Of a stretch of 64,000 bases of DNA, positions 22,791-35,077 are shown one piece after another. The translations under genes and the position numbers were made by a program. The DNA comes from Eutypa lata. Lineage: Eukaryota; Ascomycota; Sordariomycetes; Xylariales; Diatrypaceae. Under the pieces are notes generated by a model. The model ran no database searches, was not told where the DNA came from, and saw only the letters and a list, made by a program, of their open reading frames with translations. Positions within the stretch are counted from its first letter, which is position 1; each line of letters opens with the position of its first letter. Location of the stretch: the NCBI GenBank assembly GCA_022661535.1, contig JAKULF010000005.1, positions 124,001-188,000 of the forward strand, in the 5' to 3' direction.

Positions 22791-24450
22791 TCACATCGCT
22801 TCCGTAGCTGGACGCACACTCTGCGGGTTATGGAAGATGTCATTAGGATCCCATTGGCTCTTGATGGCCTGAAGCGTGTTAAGGTTCGGGCCCCAGTACG
22901 ACTCTTGTGCGTTCGTCAACATGGGGTCCACGTATCCAGGATACGTAGTCAGCGTTTCGGTAGATCCTTTTCGAATAGTATCAACGATACCAGAGACGAA
23001 ATCCTTGGTGTGCTGGGTCAGAGTAGGAATACCGATACCGTAGCCCTGGCAGAACATGATCTTGTCTCTGTGTGAATATGCCGTCGCATTCATCGGGATG
23101 TCGCTAATAGCGCCACCCGAAGCGTCGAAAATCAGAAACCAGAGAAGTGTCCCACGATCTGCGTCATCGATGAAGTTCATCACATTGGTGATGGTGTCCA
23201 GGGAAAGTATGTCTTGAGGCGCAAATGCCAGACTCTTTACGGTGAAGGCAGATCGAATATCAGAAAGTGACAGCGCAGCCTCTTCAGCGAGGTTGGCAAT
23301 TACGGCAAGCCAATCGTCAACCACGACGGAAATCTTCCCCGTAGGAATCCTGTCAGGAATACCGGTGGCCTTGAACTCTTCTTCGGTTCCGTAGAACGTA
23401 GCGCTGATGATGACTCCAAGCTCGTGCATAGTGAATTCGGTACCAAATCTTCGGTCGAGGTCCGGGTCCGAGACAAGATCTTGCCACTGTTTGAATACAG
23501 GGACCAAGTCGGCGTGCTTAGCAAAGGTAAGAGAGAATGAATACTGCACAACACTCCCTGGCTCCGGATGAGTCTTCACTACGAACTCAGTGATGATCCC
23601 GAATCCAGCGCCAGCACCTTTAAGAGCCTATCACTTTGTAAGCAAACTCCAGATAGATAGATAAGATCGAGAATCAGCGAGCTGACTTACGAAATAGAGA
23701 TCGCTATTCTCGGTCTCGCTCGCGCGTTTGATCGAACCGTCGGCCGTGACGACTTCGACTTCAATAACATGGTCCAGACATGATCCCCACATACGAGATG
23801 ATGGTCCTAGGCCGCCCTATCATCGCGACGTTAACATATAGGACCTCACTATGTCACAGATTCTGACTTACAATAGTTGCGTGCCCACCTATACCCACAC
23901 CAGGACAAGTGCCATGGGCAATGGCCCTCTTTCCATTTTCGTGGAGTTTGTCGGTTACATCACTTAGTTTATGACCGCCGCCGAACTTTGCTTGCCAGGT
24001 GTTGGTATCCATGGAGAAATCCTGAAGGTTTTGTAGGTCGACCACCAAAGCGCCATCTTCCCCGCCGACGCCTGTACTTGATATTAGACTATATATTCCA
24101 AGTGTATATGTTCCACCAGGTTATACGCACCATAGTTCCTAGCTGGAAGTTAGCGAAACGGAACACACATATGTTGTACGATATAACAGCAAGACTTACG
24201 CATAGGAGTGACCCCCAGACTTGGGCTGGACTTTCACGTTGTTCTCCACCGCGCATTTCACGAATCCAGACACATCTTCGGCAGTTTCGGGTCTCGTCAC
24301 GGCGATTGGTTCAACTTCGATGTCGAGGTTGTATCGATTCACCCAGGAGATTTGGTAGATCGGATTGTTTGCGAAAGCGACGCAGTCGTCACGACCATTG
24401 CAGACAGCATTAAGACAGTCGACCAGAGGAGTGCTCGGAGTTTGCCCCAT
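22791..24450 (-). CDS. BBE-type bicovalent FAD oxidase
   Basis: Flavin-dependent oxidase of the VAO/berberine-bridge family, whose members oxidise sugars, oligosaccharides or alkaloid-like alcohols with oxygen. Five exons join in frame: 24450-24200, 24138-24131, 24071-23872, 23816-23691 and 23627-22791, for 473 residues. The FAD-binding PP-loop reads QPKSGGHSYA; His81 should carry the 8-alpha link and Cys142 in HGTCPGVGIGGH the 6-S link, the bicovalent pattern of glucooligosaccharide oxidase. The BBE C-terminus is YWGPNLNTLQAIKSQWDPND followed by IFHNPQSV. No signal peptide is present (MGQTPSTPLVDCLNAVC), so it may stay in the cell. The second exon is just 8 nt long, encoding parts of Ala-Asn-Tyr-Gly; skipping it would shift the frame. 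Substrate unknown. Confidence 0.88.
24131..24138 (-). other. 8-nt microexon of the FAD oxidase
   Basis: GAACTATG, flanked by ...CTAG and GTGCGT, completes SYA-NYG-VGGED. Starting at the nearer TTCCAG acceptor would add an in-frame stop, and skipping the exon breaks the frame, so this short exon is the only reading that joins the two flanking exons. Confidence 0.7.
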
Positions 24451-27313
24451 GTTTGTATTATAAACGCGTTATCATGTGACTAATATACTCGCATCGGCAT
24501 GGGTGTTCTTTCGGAGAGGCCGGAAGTCTAATAGCTAAACAACCCCCGGAAACCGATGGTTATTGATGCTGGGGAATGGGATCGCTTAATGAGAAGTCGG
24601 TCGCAACAACTAGGAAATCGAAATCGAAATCGAAATCGAAATGAAAGTCTGGGGGAACATCGTAGTTCTTAAGTTGAACCACCAAAGTACGGTCTATGCT
24701 CTGGTACAATGATTCTTTTCGCCCCAAGTCAGGAACCTGTTTATTAGTCGCTGAAGGATTCACGAATCACGGGCCGGAGTGTAAGGGGGGCGAGCTTTGG
24801 GAGGGCCGCCTGGGAGGTAACATCAGGCCAAAGACAGGCCAAAGACAGGGTATAATATCCCAATCTAAAGTAAACTGCCGACCCACGACATCACCTACCT
24901 TTATTTGATTGGGGGATCCGATCTAGTTCCAATGACATGCTGGAATATCGATCAAAAGGGTTTGGCGGTCCAACCCAGTTTGAGCAGGTAAGATCGATTG
25001 CATGACGGGAGACTACTTCTATGTATAATTAGACCGATGAGGCCCTGTTTCCAATTACATAGCAGCTTCCTGGATAATCGAAGTGACACGACATACCTTC
25101 CCGTAGACATCTACTACTATGTACATGGAGCGACGATGGAGGTGACTGGGTGACTAGCTTGGTTACATTAGAACTGCGCCCCATCGTCACTGATATTTAA
25201 TGGAGACTGCCGACCTGCCGGCGTCAAATCCAGAATGTAATTTATCGTCTGATTGGGTAGCCGAGAAACACAAACTAGTTGTAGGTACGTGGCAGCTGTC
25301 TGGACAAGTGGATAGGAACATCTGTTTATACATGTATGATACGATGGACATGCTCTCATCAAGAATATATAAATAAGTATGTAAGTACGTTAAGAAGCGG
25401 TCAGGTGGGGATAATTCAATTGTCGGTAACTATTTATCAACAGTTCGCATCTCAACACTGGTTTGCATGGAAGTTTGATGGGTTATGCAGTAGGTCTGTA
25501 TGTAGTATGTATGGTTGACAAGGGTCTGTAAGGTGTAACGATCCACTACCTATGTAAGACAACCCAAGTAAAAAATGATTCAACGACGTCGCATCGGCGC
25601 TGCCGCTCCCCAGATTGTTTCTCATTTCTTGTTTCTTTTTCCAACGTCTCTCGGTCCGATGTGGCGCTGTGCTACCCAATAAGGGGTCGCTATGCGAATA
25701 GTCCGGGGAAGTTTAACTACATGTACCTACATACATATAGACATCGGTTATTAACTTTAATTCATCCGAACGTTATAGTTAACGAGGAACTGCACGTTCA
25801 AGTGCAACCTACCAATACTTCGTCGCCTTCATCGTGTTTCACATGTCACCAAACATTCCCATCAATCCGGGAACTCACTTAGATACTATTCAGGTGATAA
25901 TATAAATACGACTGAATATTATAAGCGTAGTTAAAATTCAAGAGTATGTGTATGTATATAACTACCTGCTCCACATAACATGAGATCCCAACGGGTCAAA
26001 AATAAAGAATACGATACGACAACTATACATGGATAAATGGTTCTCACTATACTGGCGTTAAAAGTCTATACCTAAACATATAGGCATACGAGGGGTATAT
26101 ATATGGTGTCAATATCAAATGTCTTACCTAACTGATTCTGCATTACATGTTATACCAGCTACGTCCATGCACACTATCCAAAGCTGACAGGTGAGGCTTG
26201 TATCACCTCACTCACTTCAGCTGTATGCAAGCCGCCATTCTCGCAACAATACCCTGCTATTACATTAGTGTGTGTTCATTGGTCAATATGGACTCATTCT
26301 TAACTTACGTTATTATATATTTTTACTTCGTGGGACACGAAATTGACGTAAGAAGAAGTGCTTGCGGTATAGATATCGGAGTTGCATACTTAACCCGGCA
26401 ATAACCGACGACGGTGTAAAAGCAGCAATCCGATTGGCATAGAGCTCTACCTGTCCTCTACCTGTCAACGGACTAGACTAATAAACCCTCTAGTTTGTTT
26501 GGATAGCAAGCATGAATTGTCCACAAGCTCGCATTAGCTTGCTATCAGAAGCTAGCTTTCTACCATGACAGCATGGTAAATACCCCGTGTATTCTTCCCT
26601 ACCTGACAGCAGTAGTAGTTACGAAAGACAGTAATAGTCGCGAAGTAAAACCCCCTTAGATCCACAGTAGGCGAGGGGAACGCTAACAGGTATTACTCGG
26701 ACCTTAAATCGTGGCTTCTGACGCTTGGAGAAGGAGATTGTGTCTCACGGGTGAAAGAAAGTAAACACGGAGGACTTTCTCTCCTATTTAAACAAACTAC
26801 CTGAACTTCAAACTATTAATTTCTCTTTTGGTGACTCAAGTTCTGTCTGATCACTTCGTGCCGATACCTTTCTCTCGTTCTATAACTTTGACTTAAAAAC
26901 AATACGCAAGACTAATAAGTTAAGGTCGGTCTGTATAGTTTACAAACAGTTTCCACAAGCCAGTCACACTCCGGAACCCTATTACACAGCCATTTTGGTA
27001 TAAACAAAAATCGAAACGAATCTTCAATGACAGACAGAGTACACTTGAACTACCCTTAGTTCACACGCTCCACGCCTGGCTGGTATTGAGGGATTCGGGT
27101 ATATTGGTCGACAGAAGAGTACACATCCACTCATTAACGTTACTAACTAGAGTACCCGCCCCTCCCCCACCTTGTGGGCTTGTACTCCCCCGCACACTAA
27201 AATTCCCCAATAATCCATCCGCCCCCTCCCCCTAAGGTTACCTCCCTATCGCTATTTCCCATCCCTTCCCCTATATACACTACTTATATAAGTACTTAAT
27301 AAGGGAAATAAGG
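24451..27313. other. 2.9 kb divergent intergenic region
   Basis: Lies between the start codons of the FAD oxidase (minus) and the ThDP enzyme (plus). It contains four GAAATC units at 24614-24637, a tandem GGCCAAAGACA duplication at about 24827-24849, AT-rich DNA with TA-rich runs around 25880-26120, and a cluster of three hairpins at 26502-26578. TATA-like sequence TATATAAG occurs at 27295-27302, close to the next start. No gene is supported. Confidence 0.45.
26502..26578. repeat. Cluster of three inverted repeats
   Basis: GATAGCAAGC at 26502-26511 pairs perfectly with GCTTGCTATC at 26537-26546. A near-palindrome (AGAAGCTAGCTTTCT) follows, and TACCATG at 26561-26567 pairs with CATGGTA at 26572-26578. 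Three stems in 77 bp could form a folded transcript or cruciform DNA; no known RNA family is recognised. Confidence 0.45.
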
Positions 27314-30008
27314 ATGTTTTCTCGAGTAGCAGCAGCAGGGAAGGCCCCACCCCTCCTTCTTCCCCCGCTTCGCCCGGTAGACATTCACCCACTGGCATAC
27401 TCCCGTCTGCCGTCAAGACTACCGGGATCTGCGAATCTGGTTCTGTCAGTGCCATCCGATACCGCAATATATACTAGTAGTGCGCCCTACACGTCTTACC
27501 GAGGGGTAGCCGGCTTAGCGAACCAGAAGAGTCAGGAGGATGGACCTGCGTTGACCAGCGGCAGCAGCAGTTCGGCAAGCGGGCTGCTGTGCAATCCTTG
27601 GACGCCCAACCAAGCTCTCCTTAAAGGTGCCACTACCTCGGCCTCTGCCGTGCGAAAATACAGCACCACCAATAATACGCGAAGAGTAGCATCTATAGCA
27701 GCTGCTACTACCACGACCAGTACTACACCTACTACTCGCCAGGCTTCATCAGCACCTGCCTTGCAACTCCCCAGGGATAGACAATTACTTTCTTTAGATT
27801 CTTTAGGCGGGTCACGTCACCACGGTCGCAACTTTTCCTCCACCTCAAACTTATCCTCATCAGCCTCAGCATCATCTGATAAAATGTATACGGCTTCGTT
27901 CGCCTTCTTCGAGGCGATATGGGAGGCGGGCATCACGCATTGCTTCGTGAACCTGGGATCCGACCACCCCAGCATCATCGAGGCGATGGTGAAAGGCCAG
28001 CGGGAAAAGAAAGACCAATTCCCGCGCATCATCACATGTCCTAACGAGGTGAGTAGGCGCAACCCGAACGTATTTATTTAGACCGACATCCCTGTTGTTG
28101 TTCTCGCATTTCAGTTTTTTTTTTGGTTATTTGGTCTAGCCCCGCGTTTTATCTGTTTCAAAATACGTTAGGCATGATGCAAGCAAGTAAGTAAATAAAT
28201 AAGTAAAAAAAACAGACTAACGAAAAGAAAATTTCCCTTCTTTCAAAATCTAGATGGTAGCCATGTCGATGGCCGACGGCTACGCGCGTCTGACGGGGAA
28301 GCCGCAGTGCGTGATCGTGCACGTGGACGTGGGGACGCAGGGGCTGGGGGCGGCGGTGCACAACGCGGGGACGGGGCGGGCGCCCGTGCTCGTGTTCGCG
28401 GGGCTGAGCCCGTTCACGCTGGAGGGCGAGATGCGCGGGTCCCGCACCGAGTACATCCACTGGATCCAGGACGTGCCCGACCAGAAGCAGATCGTCGGCC
28501 AGTACTGCCGGTACGCCGCCGAGATCAAGACCGGCAAGAACGTCAAGCAGATGGTCAACCGCGCCCTGCAGTTCGCCACCAGCGACCCCCGGGGGCCCGT
28601 CTACCTCGTCGGCGCCCGCGAGGTCATGGAGGAGGACATCCAGCCCTACTCGCTCGACCAGTCCGTCTGGGATCCCGTCGAGCTCGGCGGCCTCACCCCC
28701 AAGGCCGCAAAGGCGATCGGGGAGGCCCTCGCCGGCGCCGAGAACCCCCTCCTCATCACGGGGTACTCGGGACGGAACCAGCAGGTCCCCGCCGCGCTGA
28801 TCGAGCTGGCCGACACGATCAAGGGCCTACGCGTGCTCGACACGGGCGGCAGCGACATGTGCTTCCCCGCGTCGCACCCGGCGTGGTTGGGACTGCGGTT
28901 CGGCATCGAGCCCGACGCCATCGAGAAATCCGACGTCATCATCGTGCTGGACTGCGACGTGCCCTGGATCCCCGCCCACAACAAACCCCGCGCCGACGCG
29001 CAGATCTTCCACATCGACGTCGATCCCCTCAAGCAGCTCATGCCGCTCTTCTACGTGCCGGCCCGCCACCGGTACCGCGCCGACGCGCTCGTCGCCGTCG
29101 AGCAGATCACCGCCGAGGCTGGCGTGGCGGCGGCCAAAGTCGATGCGGCTGTTTTTGAGAAGCAGAGGGTGGCTTTGGTTGCTTCTCACAAGGCGCGTCT
29201 GGATGGGATTGCGGCGAAGGCGCAGCCGGCTGCTGATGGTACGTTCGGGACTGGACACCTCTGTCGGACGCTGCGGACGCTCTGTCCCCAAGACACGATT
29301 TGGGCGGTTGAGGCTGTCACGAACACGGGTTTCGTGCACGATAACCTGCAGCCGGAGTTGCCCGGGTCGTGGATCAACTGCGGCGGAGGCGGCTTGGGTT
29401 GGTCGGGTGGTGGTGCGCTGGGTATCAAGCTGGCGACGGACGCGGAGAATGGTGGGAAGGGCAAGGGCAAGTTCGTGGTTCAGGTCGTGGGTGATGGCAC
29501 GTTCCTTTTCTCGGTCCCTGGGAGCGTGTACTGGATCTCGAGGAGATATAATATCCCGGTGCTGACGATCGTGCTGAACAACAAAGGTAAGTCATTTCTT
29601 CATCTGTTTATCCCAGCTATTCTCCTTCCCAACATGTCTACTACCTACAAATCTCGTTTTTCATTGGCTCTTCGTTGAGTCCCCAAACATAAGCATACGA
29701 GAGGGAACTCCCCAAAAAATGCGGACAAGAAACTAACGAATAATTTAGGATGGAACGCCCCGAGAAAGTCGATGCTTCTCGTGCACCCAGACGGCCTAGG
29801 GTCCACGGCCACCAACGAAGAGATCAACATCTCATTCGACCCAGTTCCAGACTACGCCGGCATCGCCAAGGCTGCTTGTGGAGGTGATCTATTTGCGGCT
29901 AAGGTCGACAAGACCGACCATCTCGAATCTACTCTGAAGGAGGCCATTGCGGCGGTGCAGGGCGGACAGAGTGCCGTTGTGGATTGCAAAGTGACGTTGA
30001 ATTGCTAG
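27314..30008 (+). CDS. ThDP-dependent acetolactate synthase-like enzyme
   Basis: Thiamine-diphosphate enzyme of the acetolactate synthase/benzoylformate decarboxylase superfamily, making or breaking C-C bonds next to a keto group. Exons 27314-28048, 28254-29586 and 29749-30008 give 775 residues. Starting at the in-frame ATG 27884 would give 585 residues, the usual size. The catalytic Glu is in CPNEMVAMSMADGYAR across the first splice; the cofactor motif runs from VVGDGTFLFS to VLNNKGW across the second. The first 190 residues are Ser/Thr/Ala/Arg-rich, low in acidic residues, and could target mitochondria. However, a TATATAAG lies only 12 bp before the first ATG, which makes 27884 (AAAATG, before MYTASFAFFEAIW) a serious rival start. 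GC-rich codon use in exon 2 is stronger than in neighbouring genes. Reaction unknown; it converges on the aminopeptidase gene. Confidence 0.85.
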
Positions 30009-30702
30009 CGAGCAGATAGCCAGTCAGTTTGACCGTCATTTGTTGCCATGCGATGCATTATCTTAGTTATAGTGGCTACAATTTTTAATTTGATCTGAGG
30101 TTGTTGATCAGGTTCTTCTTACCATCTGTGATTTATTAACAGATAATAATAGTGATTGGATATGGGGGCTGCATGGCTTGAATGCAACGTATATGCCTAC
30201 GTACGGACTTAGATTTACACAACATGTCTATTATGGGAGCTATGGGCACTAAATAACAATGTGCCTACGCGAGAACTCAGGAAGTTACTTTGCATAAATC
30301 ATAAAATTGGAAGACCCTCACAATTTGGGGAAGTAAATTTCCCCCCTATCAAGGACACCGATCATATTTCTTAGGAGACTGATAATTTTCTCCAACTGCC
30401 GCTATCGGTAGCGAACCACAGTCATAAAATATACAATTAGTACTAGAAAGCTCTCCTCTCTTATTCGTACGTCATGACCTATATCAAGGTGGGTATAATG
30501 TGTAGACCTAGCATTTGAGATGGAGACTGAGTAGGAAGTTCCGGTAGCGAGGCTCCGGCGACCTATAGAGGGGATTCATTCTCTTGAGTGGTAGTGAAGC
30601 AGGCATTAATGGTCATATCTATTCACCTTCAAGCTCTGGTCCCTCTCTATCACTCTGTGATACACCTTCCACCTGACAATCTAACTTTCCCTGTAGGCTT
30701 CA
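30009..30702. other. Convergent intergenic region
   Basis: 694 bp between the stop codons of the ThDP enzyme and the aminopeptidase. Moderately AT-rich; it should hold both 3' ends. No gene or obvious hairpin is seen. Confidence 0.45.
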
Positions 30703-32845
30703 TCAAGTAGCACCAGAGATAATCTTCTCCAACTCGTCAGGATCCTTAACAGCATCCGTTAGGTTAACCGACCCATCCTTCGTGATGAGGAGATTGTCCT
30801 CGATTCTAGAACCCCACCCAAGTCAGCCAGCTACCCTCTTTTACCGTTCTTTGTGATGGTTATGATACGGAAGAGGTGTAAGAAAGAAACCCCCCGTAGA
30901 AGGGAAAAAAACTATAAAAAGACTTACCTAACACCACCGACATCCCAGTACTGATCTAGAACCTTCTCGTCGATGAACTTCGCATGCTTCGGGTCTTTCA
31001 GGTAAGGTCTGACGATGAATTCGCAGAAGTAGATCTATTTGAAAAGTCAGCTAGCTGTGGGCATACATTCTTCTCCCCTCTGCTAGGGATAATGCAAACG
31101 AAAAGTAAGAAGAGGAGATAACTTATGAAGTGAATAAAAGAAGTATAAAATGAGATAAAAACTCACACCCGGCTCAACAGTAATGACGCTCCCAGCCGGC
31201 AAGTTCCGCCGCACGCGCAGGTAGCGGAACAGCGGGTCGGGGTCCGCATAGTTGGGGTGGCCGCCGGTGTCGTGGGTATCGAGGCCGAGGTAGTGGCCCA
31301 GGCCGTGGGGCAGGAAGGCGGCGCTGGTGCGGGCGGCGAGGATCTCGTCGCGGGAGCCGCCCCGGAGGACGCCCAGCGCCAGCAGCCCGTCGATGGCGAC
31401 CTGGTGCGCCAGCAGGTGCACGTCGTCCCACGCCACGCCCTCCTTCAGCGCTGCGATCGTCTCCGTCTGCATCCGGAGCACGATGTCGTAGATGGCGCGG
31501 GACTTGGCTGTGAACTTGCCGGAGATGGGGAAGGTTCGCGTCTGTGGGTGTTGTTTTTGGGTTTGGTTAGCTAGCCCCCCTTCTTATCTATGACCCTTTA
31601 TTTTTGTGCACGTTCTTCTGCTCTTCATCATTTATCATCATCCTCCGAACATCGCGTTTATGAACACATTTAATAGCACCTTGATAATAAGGAGATAAAT
31701 GATAAACTAAATTTGAAAAGAAGGAAGCACGAGATGAAACTCACAATATCAGCAGCATAATTAGTCCACTCGGCGCCCGCATCAAGCAACAGTAAATCCT
31801 TCCCCTTCAGATCCTTATCATTATGCACGTAATGCAGCGTGGCCGCGGCGGTCCCACCGGCCACGATACTGGGGTAGGCCTGCTTCTTGGCGCCCCTCCG
31901 TACGCACTCGCCGATGAAGACGCCCTCGAGCTCGAACTCGTTCCGGGCGCCCTTGACGGTCTCGAGGACGGCGCGGTGTGCCGCCCCGCTGACGATGTTG
32001 GCCTTGCGGATCAGCGCGACCTCGTAGTCGTCCTTGACGACGCGGCATTCGTCGACGGCCTCTCCCAGGAGTCGGAAATCCTTCGCGGCGAACTCGAGGA
32101 ACGTCACGGCATCACCAACGCGGTCCGCGATCGCGTAGACGGTCTTGCCGCCGCCGAGCCGAGCCAGCATCGGGTTCAGCTCTGTGGTCGGCAGCACGGC
32201 GTCGACGTCGTACCTCGCGAGGGCCTCCTCGGCCGAGAGCGGCAGACCCGACCACACGACCGAGTCCGGGTCCACGGGCGGGATGAACAGCGTCGATGTC
32301 GAGGCGCCGATGTCGTACACCAGGGCGCAGTCGGCGGCGTCCACGCCCGTCAGGTAGAAGAAGGCGCGGCGCTGGCGGAACGGCACCGGCTCGTCGCTGT
32401 CTTCGAGGAGGGCGTCGGCGCGGCCCTCGACGTAGAGTATCCCGTCGCTGCTAGCGGTGGTGGTGGTGGATTTGGAGAGGATGTACTCGGCTACGCGCTT
32501 GGCGTGCGCTTTCGCCGGGTACTTGCCCGAGAGCACCTTGTCTACGTCGATGTCTGCCATGGTTGCCTTCGCCATGGTGCGCTTTTGTGTCGATGATGAT
32601 GAAGAGGACCTTGGGAGACCCAGGGGGAAAGCCAATGGAGATGATGTCGACTGCGGGGTATTGTTAATGAAGGTCGAGTGATACCGCGGAACCTGTCGAG
32701 AATGACGTGTTGTTGTTTGGTGGATGACAGATGACAAAATCAGACCACGACCTGATAGTTGTCGTTCAAATTTTCTACTAAGGTTCGTAATGCTCGTGAT
32801 ACGGTGACTACGGAGGCTTGACAGGTGGCAAGTCCGCTGTAACAT
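30703..32845 (-). CDS. Xaa-Pro aminopeptidase (M24B), possible dual targeting
   Basis: Metalloprotease removing N-terminal residues that precede proline. Exons 32845-31745, 31541-31167, 31034-30928 and 30805-30703 give 561 residues; from the in-frame ATG 32575 the product is 471 residues, the normal size for the fungal PepP-like cytosolic enzymes. All five metal ligands are visible in order: Asp in LLLDAGAE, Asp in YAADI, His in [11 protein letters not shown], Glu in ITVEPG and Glu in RIEDNLL. An N-terminal creatinase-like domain ([21 protein letters not shown]) precedes the pita-bread domain. The extra 90 residues are rich in Arg, Ser and Thr with almost no acidic residues ([18 protein letters not shown]), like a mitochondrial presequence. 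Two start codons could therefore yield mitochondrial and cytosolic forms; this is inference. Confidence 0.9.
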
Positions 32846-33931
32846 GAATCTCGGCTTTATACCTATGTAGGTAGGTATCTAACTGCTGTCCCAGTGCTAC
32901 CACTCTTACTAAACATTCAATTACCTTTACTCCTCGTATAACACGTCGGTCCGAAGTGGAGTAAATCGAAGACGGATGGGCGCGGGTTATGGCGGATGAA
33001 TAGAGAACAGGAAGCGGGATGCCCAGACAGATGGCTTGGTGGGGTAAGGACTTGATAAAGCTCCCCCTCCTTCTATCTCGGGTTAAGCACAATTCCATGC
33101 GGGGTAAATCGCGATATATGAATAACTAGCACCATTTAAATATATTCCTTACTTTTCCATACCTCGACTAAAAGGTCATGTGCCTCCTAGACAGGGGTTA
33201 CGATGGTAACATAGAGCAGATCATAGAGCAGATCAGTTGGATCATTAGAGGTAGATAGTGACTGGCCTGGTGACCTATGAAAGACTGATGTAATATATAC
33301 ATCACACATTCCTTTCAGGTTCTTATTATATATTGACCAGTGATTATTCACATACAGCCCTATACAACGTCCTTGCCTATTGCCTAGATACAACCCAACC
33401 TGCTCCTTTTCTTTTCACACATTATAGATCTTTCGCGCATTCCTCGAGGTATCCGTATAGTATTCCTCTCATAACAAGTTTCCTTTCTTAACTATAGGAA
33501 CATACCCCAATAAAGACGTTTTGAAGTCGAATCGTATGTACACATATATCCCAAATATGTACAGTGCATTCATCCCCCCACAGGGTACCTTCGTAACTCG
33601 GTAGGCAGTCCAGAGTATTCATCCAGGTGTATGTGCGTGTGTGTGTATAATACATTTCGTAACGTTGACATATTCATCGTAGTGCTTGCTTGCTTGTTTC
33701 CATATACTTGCAGCAGTCCGTCCGCCTGCCCATGTATCCGCGGATCCAGCGTTAGATAGGAGAAAAATAAGAGGAAGAAAAAAAGTCAACATAACATGCC
33801 TACTACGCCGTTGCACAGAGAAACCCCGTCGTGGTATATTATCGGAAATGCAAATTTGGTTGTCGGCAAAACAGGGCGATTATGATCCCGAAAACAGATA
33901 TCAAGCCACTGTTGTGCGGCCCGTCTCCTCC
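32846..33931. other. Intergenic region
   Basis: About 1.1 kb holding the aminopeptidase promoter and the cyclin gene's 3' end. A short GT repeat lies near 33635-33646 and a CTTG tract near 33683. No gene is supported. Confidence 0.4.
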
Positions 33932-35077
33932 TCATGTTCCGCCACCCTCTGGTGCCTCCTTCTTTTTCCGCCTATTCTCCAGCTTCAGGATCGGGATGCC
34001 ATCTAGCTGTGGCATATTTACGCCCCCGGCGCTCGCAAACCCCTTCCCGGTCCTTAGCGTCTCCCAATGTGTCTTTAGCGCCTCTTCGCCGACAACGAGC
34101 TCAAATCCCGCGAGAAAGCAGAAGCTGATCTCGAGCCTGGCCAATTCCACCTCGCTGACCCCGCCCACCCTGGCCATCTTCTTATGAGGGTAGCTCAGGT
34201 CCTCGAGGGCCTTCATGGCGACCCTCAACCCAGCTAACAGCAGCCGATGGCAGTTTCGTCCCGTGACGGGGATGGCGCGCTCCTCGACTGCTAAGCGGAA
34301 TATGTAGAACGAGGTGGCGAGGTAGACGGCGGTGCTCATGGGGCAGAACCGGTGGATGCGCAGCAGGTATTCCTCGATGGTGATGGGTGGAGGCGCTTTG
34401 CTGAAGAACTTTCGAGTTATGGCGCTGTGCTGCATGTTCAAGGGTTGCGAGTTGGCGCCGATCACGATGTACGGCTCGGGAGTTCCTCCTGTTGAGGATG
34501 TTGACTGTGGGGTCGACGTGTGTCGCAGACGGACGCCGTCGATGGATGGGGGCTGGGCGCCGCTCGACGACGAAGACGACGAAAACGAGGAGGACGATGG
34601 CTGCGACTCGACCGAGGGCCGTACGTTTCCGAGAATACCCCCTTGTGCTTCCATCTCCTGCGCCTTCTGCTTGTCGGTAGCCTCGGCCTGTTCCCTCAGT
34701 CTCGCCAAGCTCTTCTCCGAATAGCTTCTCACGATGGCAGCCTTCTCGCGCTGCATACCACTCATGTGCGGATATGTTGGGTTTGCGGGGGGTGGAGTAG
34801 GGGGGATATCGCCCGTCATGCGCACAAGAGCCTCGATGCCGGAACTTAGCATCTTGAGAGCGGCGATCGGTGGGATCTTGAATAGGTCTTGGGAGGATGT
34901 CGTTGGACCTGCAGCGTGGAGTGGGGGTGGGGTGCGAGCTTGGGTTAGTAGACGAGGGTCAGTCGAAGGATTAGGCGGAGGCGGTGGTGTCGTTGGCGTG
35001 ATAGTTTTACCCTCCTGCTGCTGTTGCTCGGACGCAGATGTCTCCCCTCCTTGGTGCTCATTGTTTTGGTCTGCCAT
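33932..35077 (-). CDS. Pho80/Pcl-like cyclin
   Basis: Single-exon protein of 381 residues. The cyclin core lies in the C-terminal half, beginning near residue 218 with AITRKFFSKAPPPITIEEYL. The Pho80-type signature then follows in short blocks: LLRIHRFCPMSTAVYLATSF, YIFRLAVEERAIPVTGRNCH, RLLLAGLRVAMKALEDLSY and the segment ELARLEISFCFLAGFELVV. Such cyclins bind Pho85-type kinases and control phosphate response, glycogen metabolism and nutrient signalling in yeast. The first 215 residues are Pro/Ser/Gln-rich and disordered, with a poly-Ser run, and include a predicted amphipathic stretch (KAAIVRSYSEKSLARLREQA). The start at 35077 is the first ATG in frame. Which Pcl subgroup it belongs to cannot be settled by eye; Pcl6/7-like is possible. 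Confidence 0.85.
   Translation of the reverse strand: MADQNNEHQGGETSASEQQQQEGKTITPTTPPPPPNPSTDPRLLTQARTPPPLHAAGPTTSSQDLFKIPPIAALKMLSSGIEALVRMTGDIPPTPPPANPTYPHMSGMQREKAAIVRSYSEKSLARLREQAEATDKQKAQEMEAQGGILGNVRPSVESQPSSSSFSSSSSSSGAQPPSIDGVRLRHTSTPQSTSSTGGTPEPYIVIGANSQPLNMQHSAITRKFFSKAPPPITIEEYLLRIHRFCPMSTAVYLATSFYIFRLAVEERAIPVTGRNCHRLLLAGLRVAMKALEDLSYPHKKMARVGGVSEVELARLEISFCFLAGFELVVGEEALKTHWETLRTGKGFASAGGVNMPQLDGIPILKLENRRKKKEAPEGGGT

Noticed and set aside
28307..29339. Long Arg/Pro-rich frames overlapping the ThDP enzyme
   Set aside because: Shadows of the GC-biased exon in other frames; the ThDP frame contains the conserved motifs.
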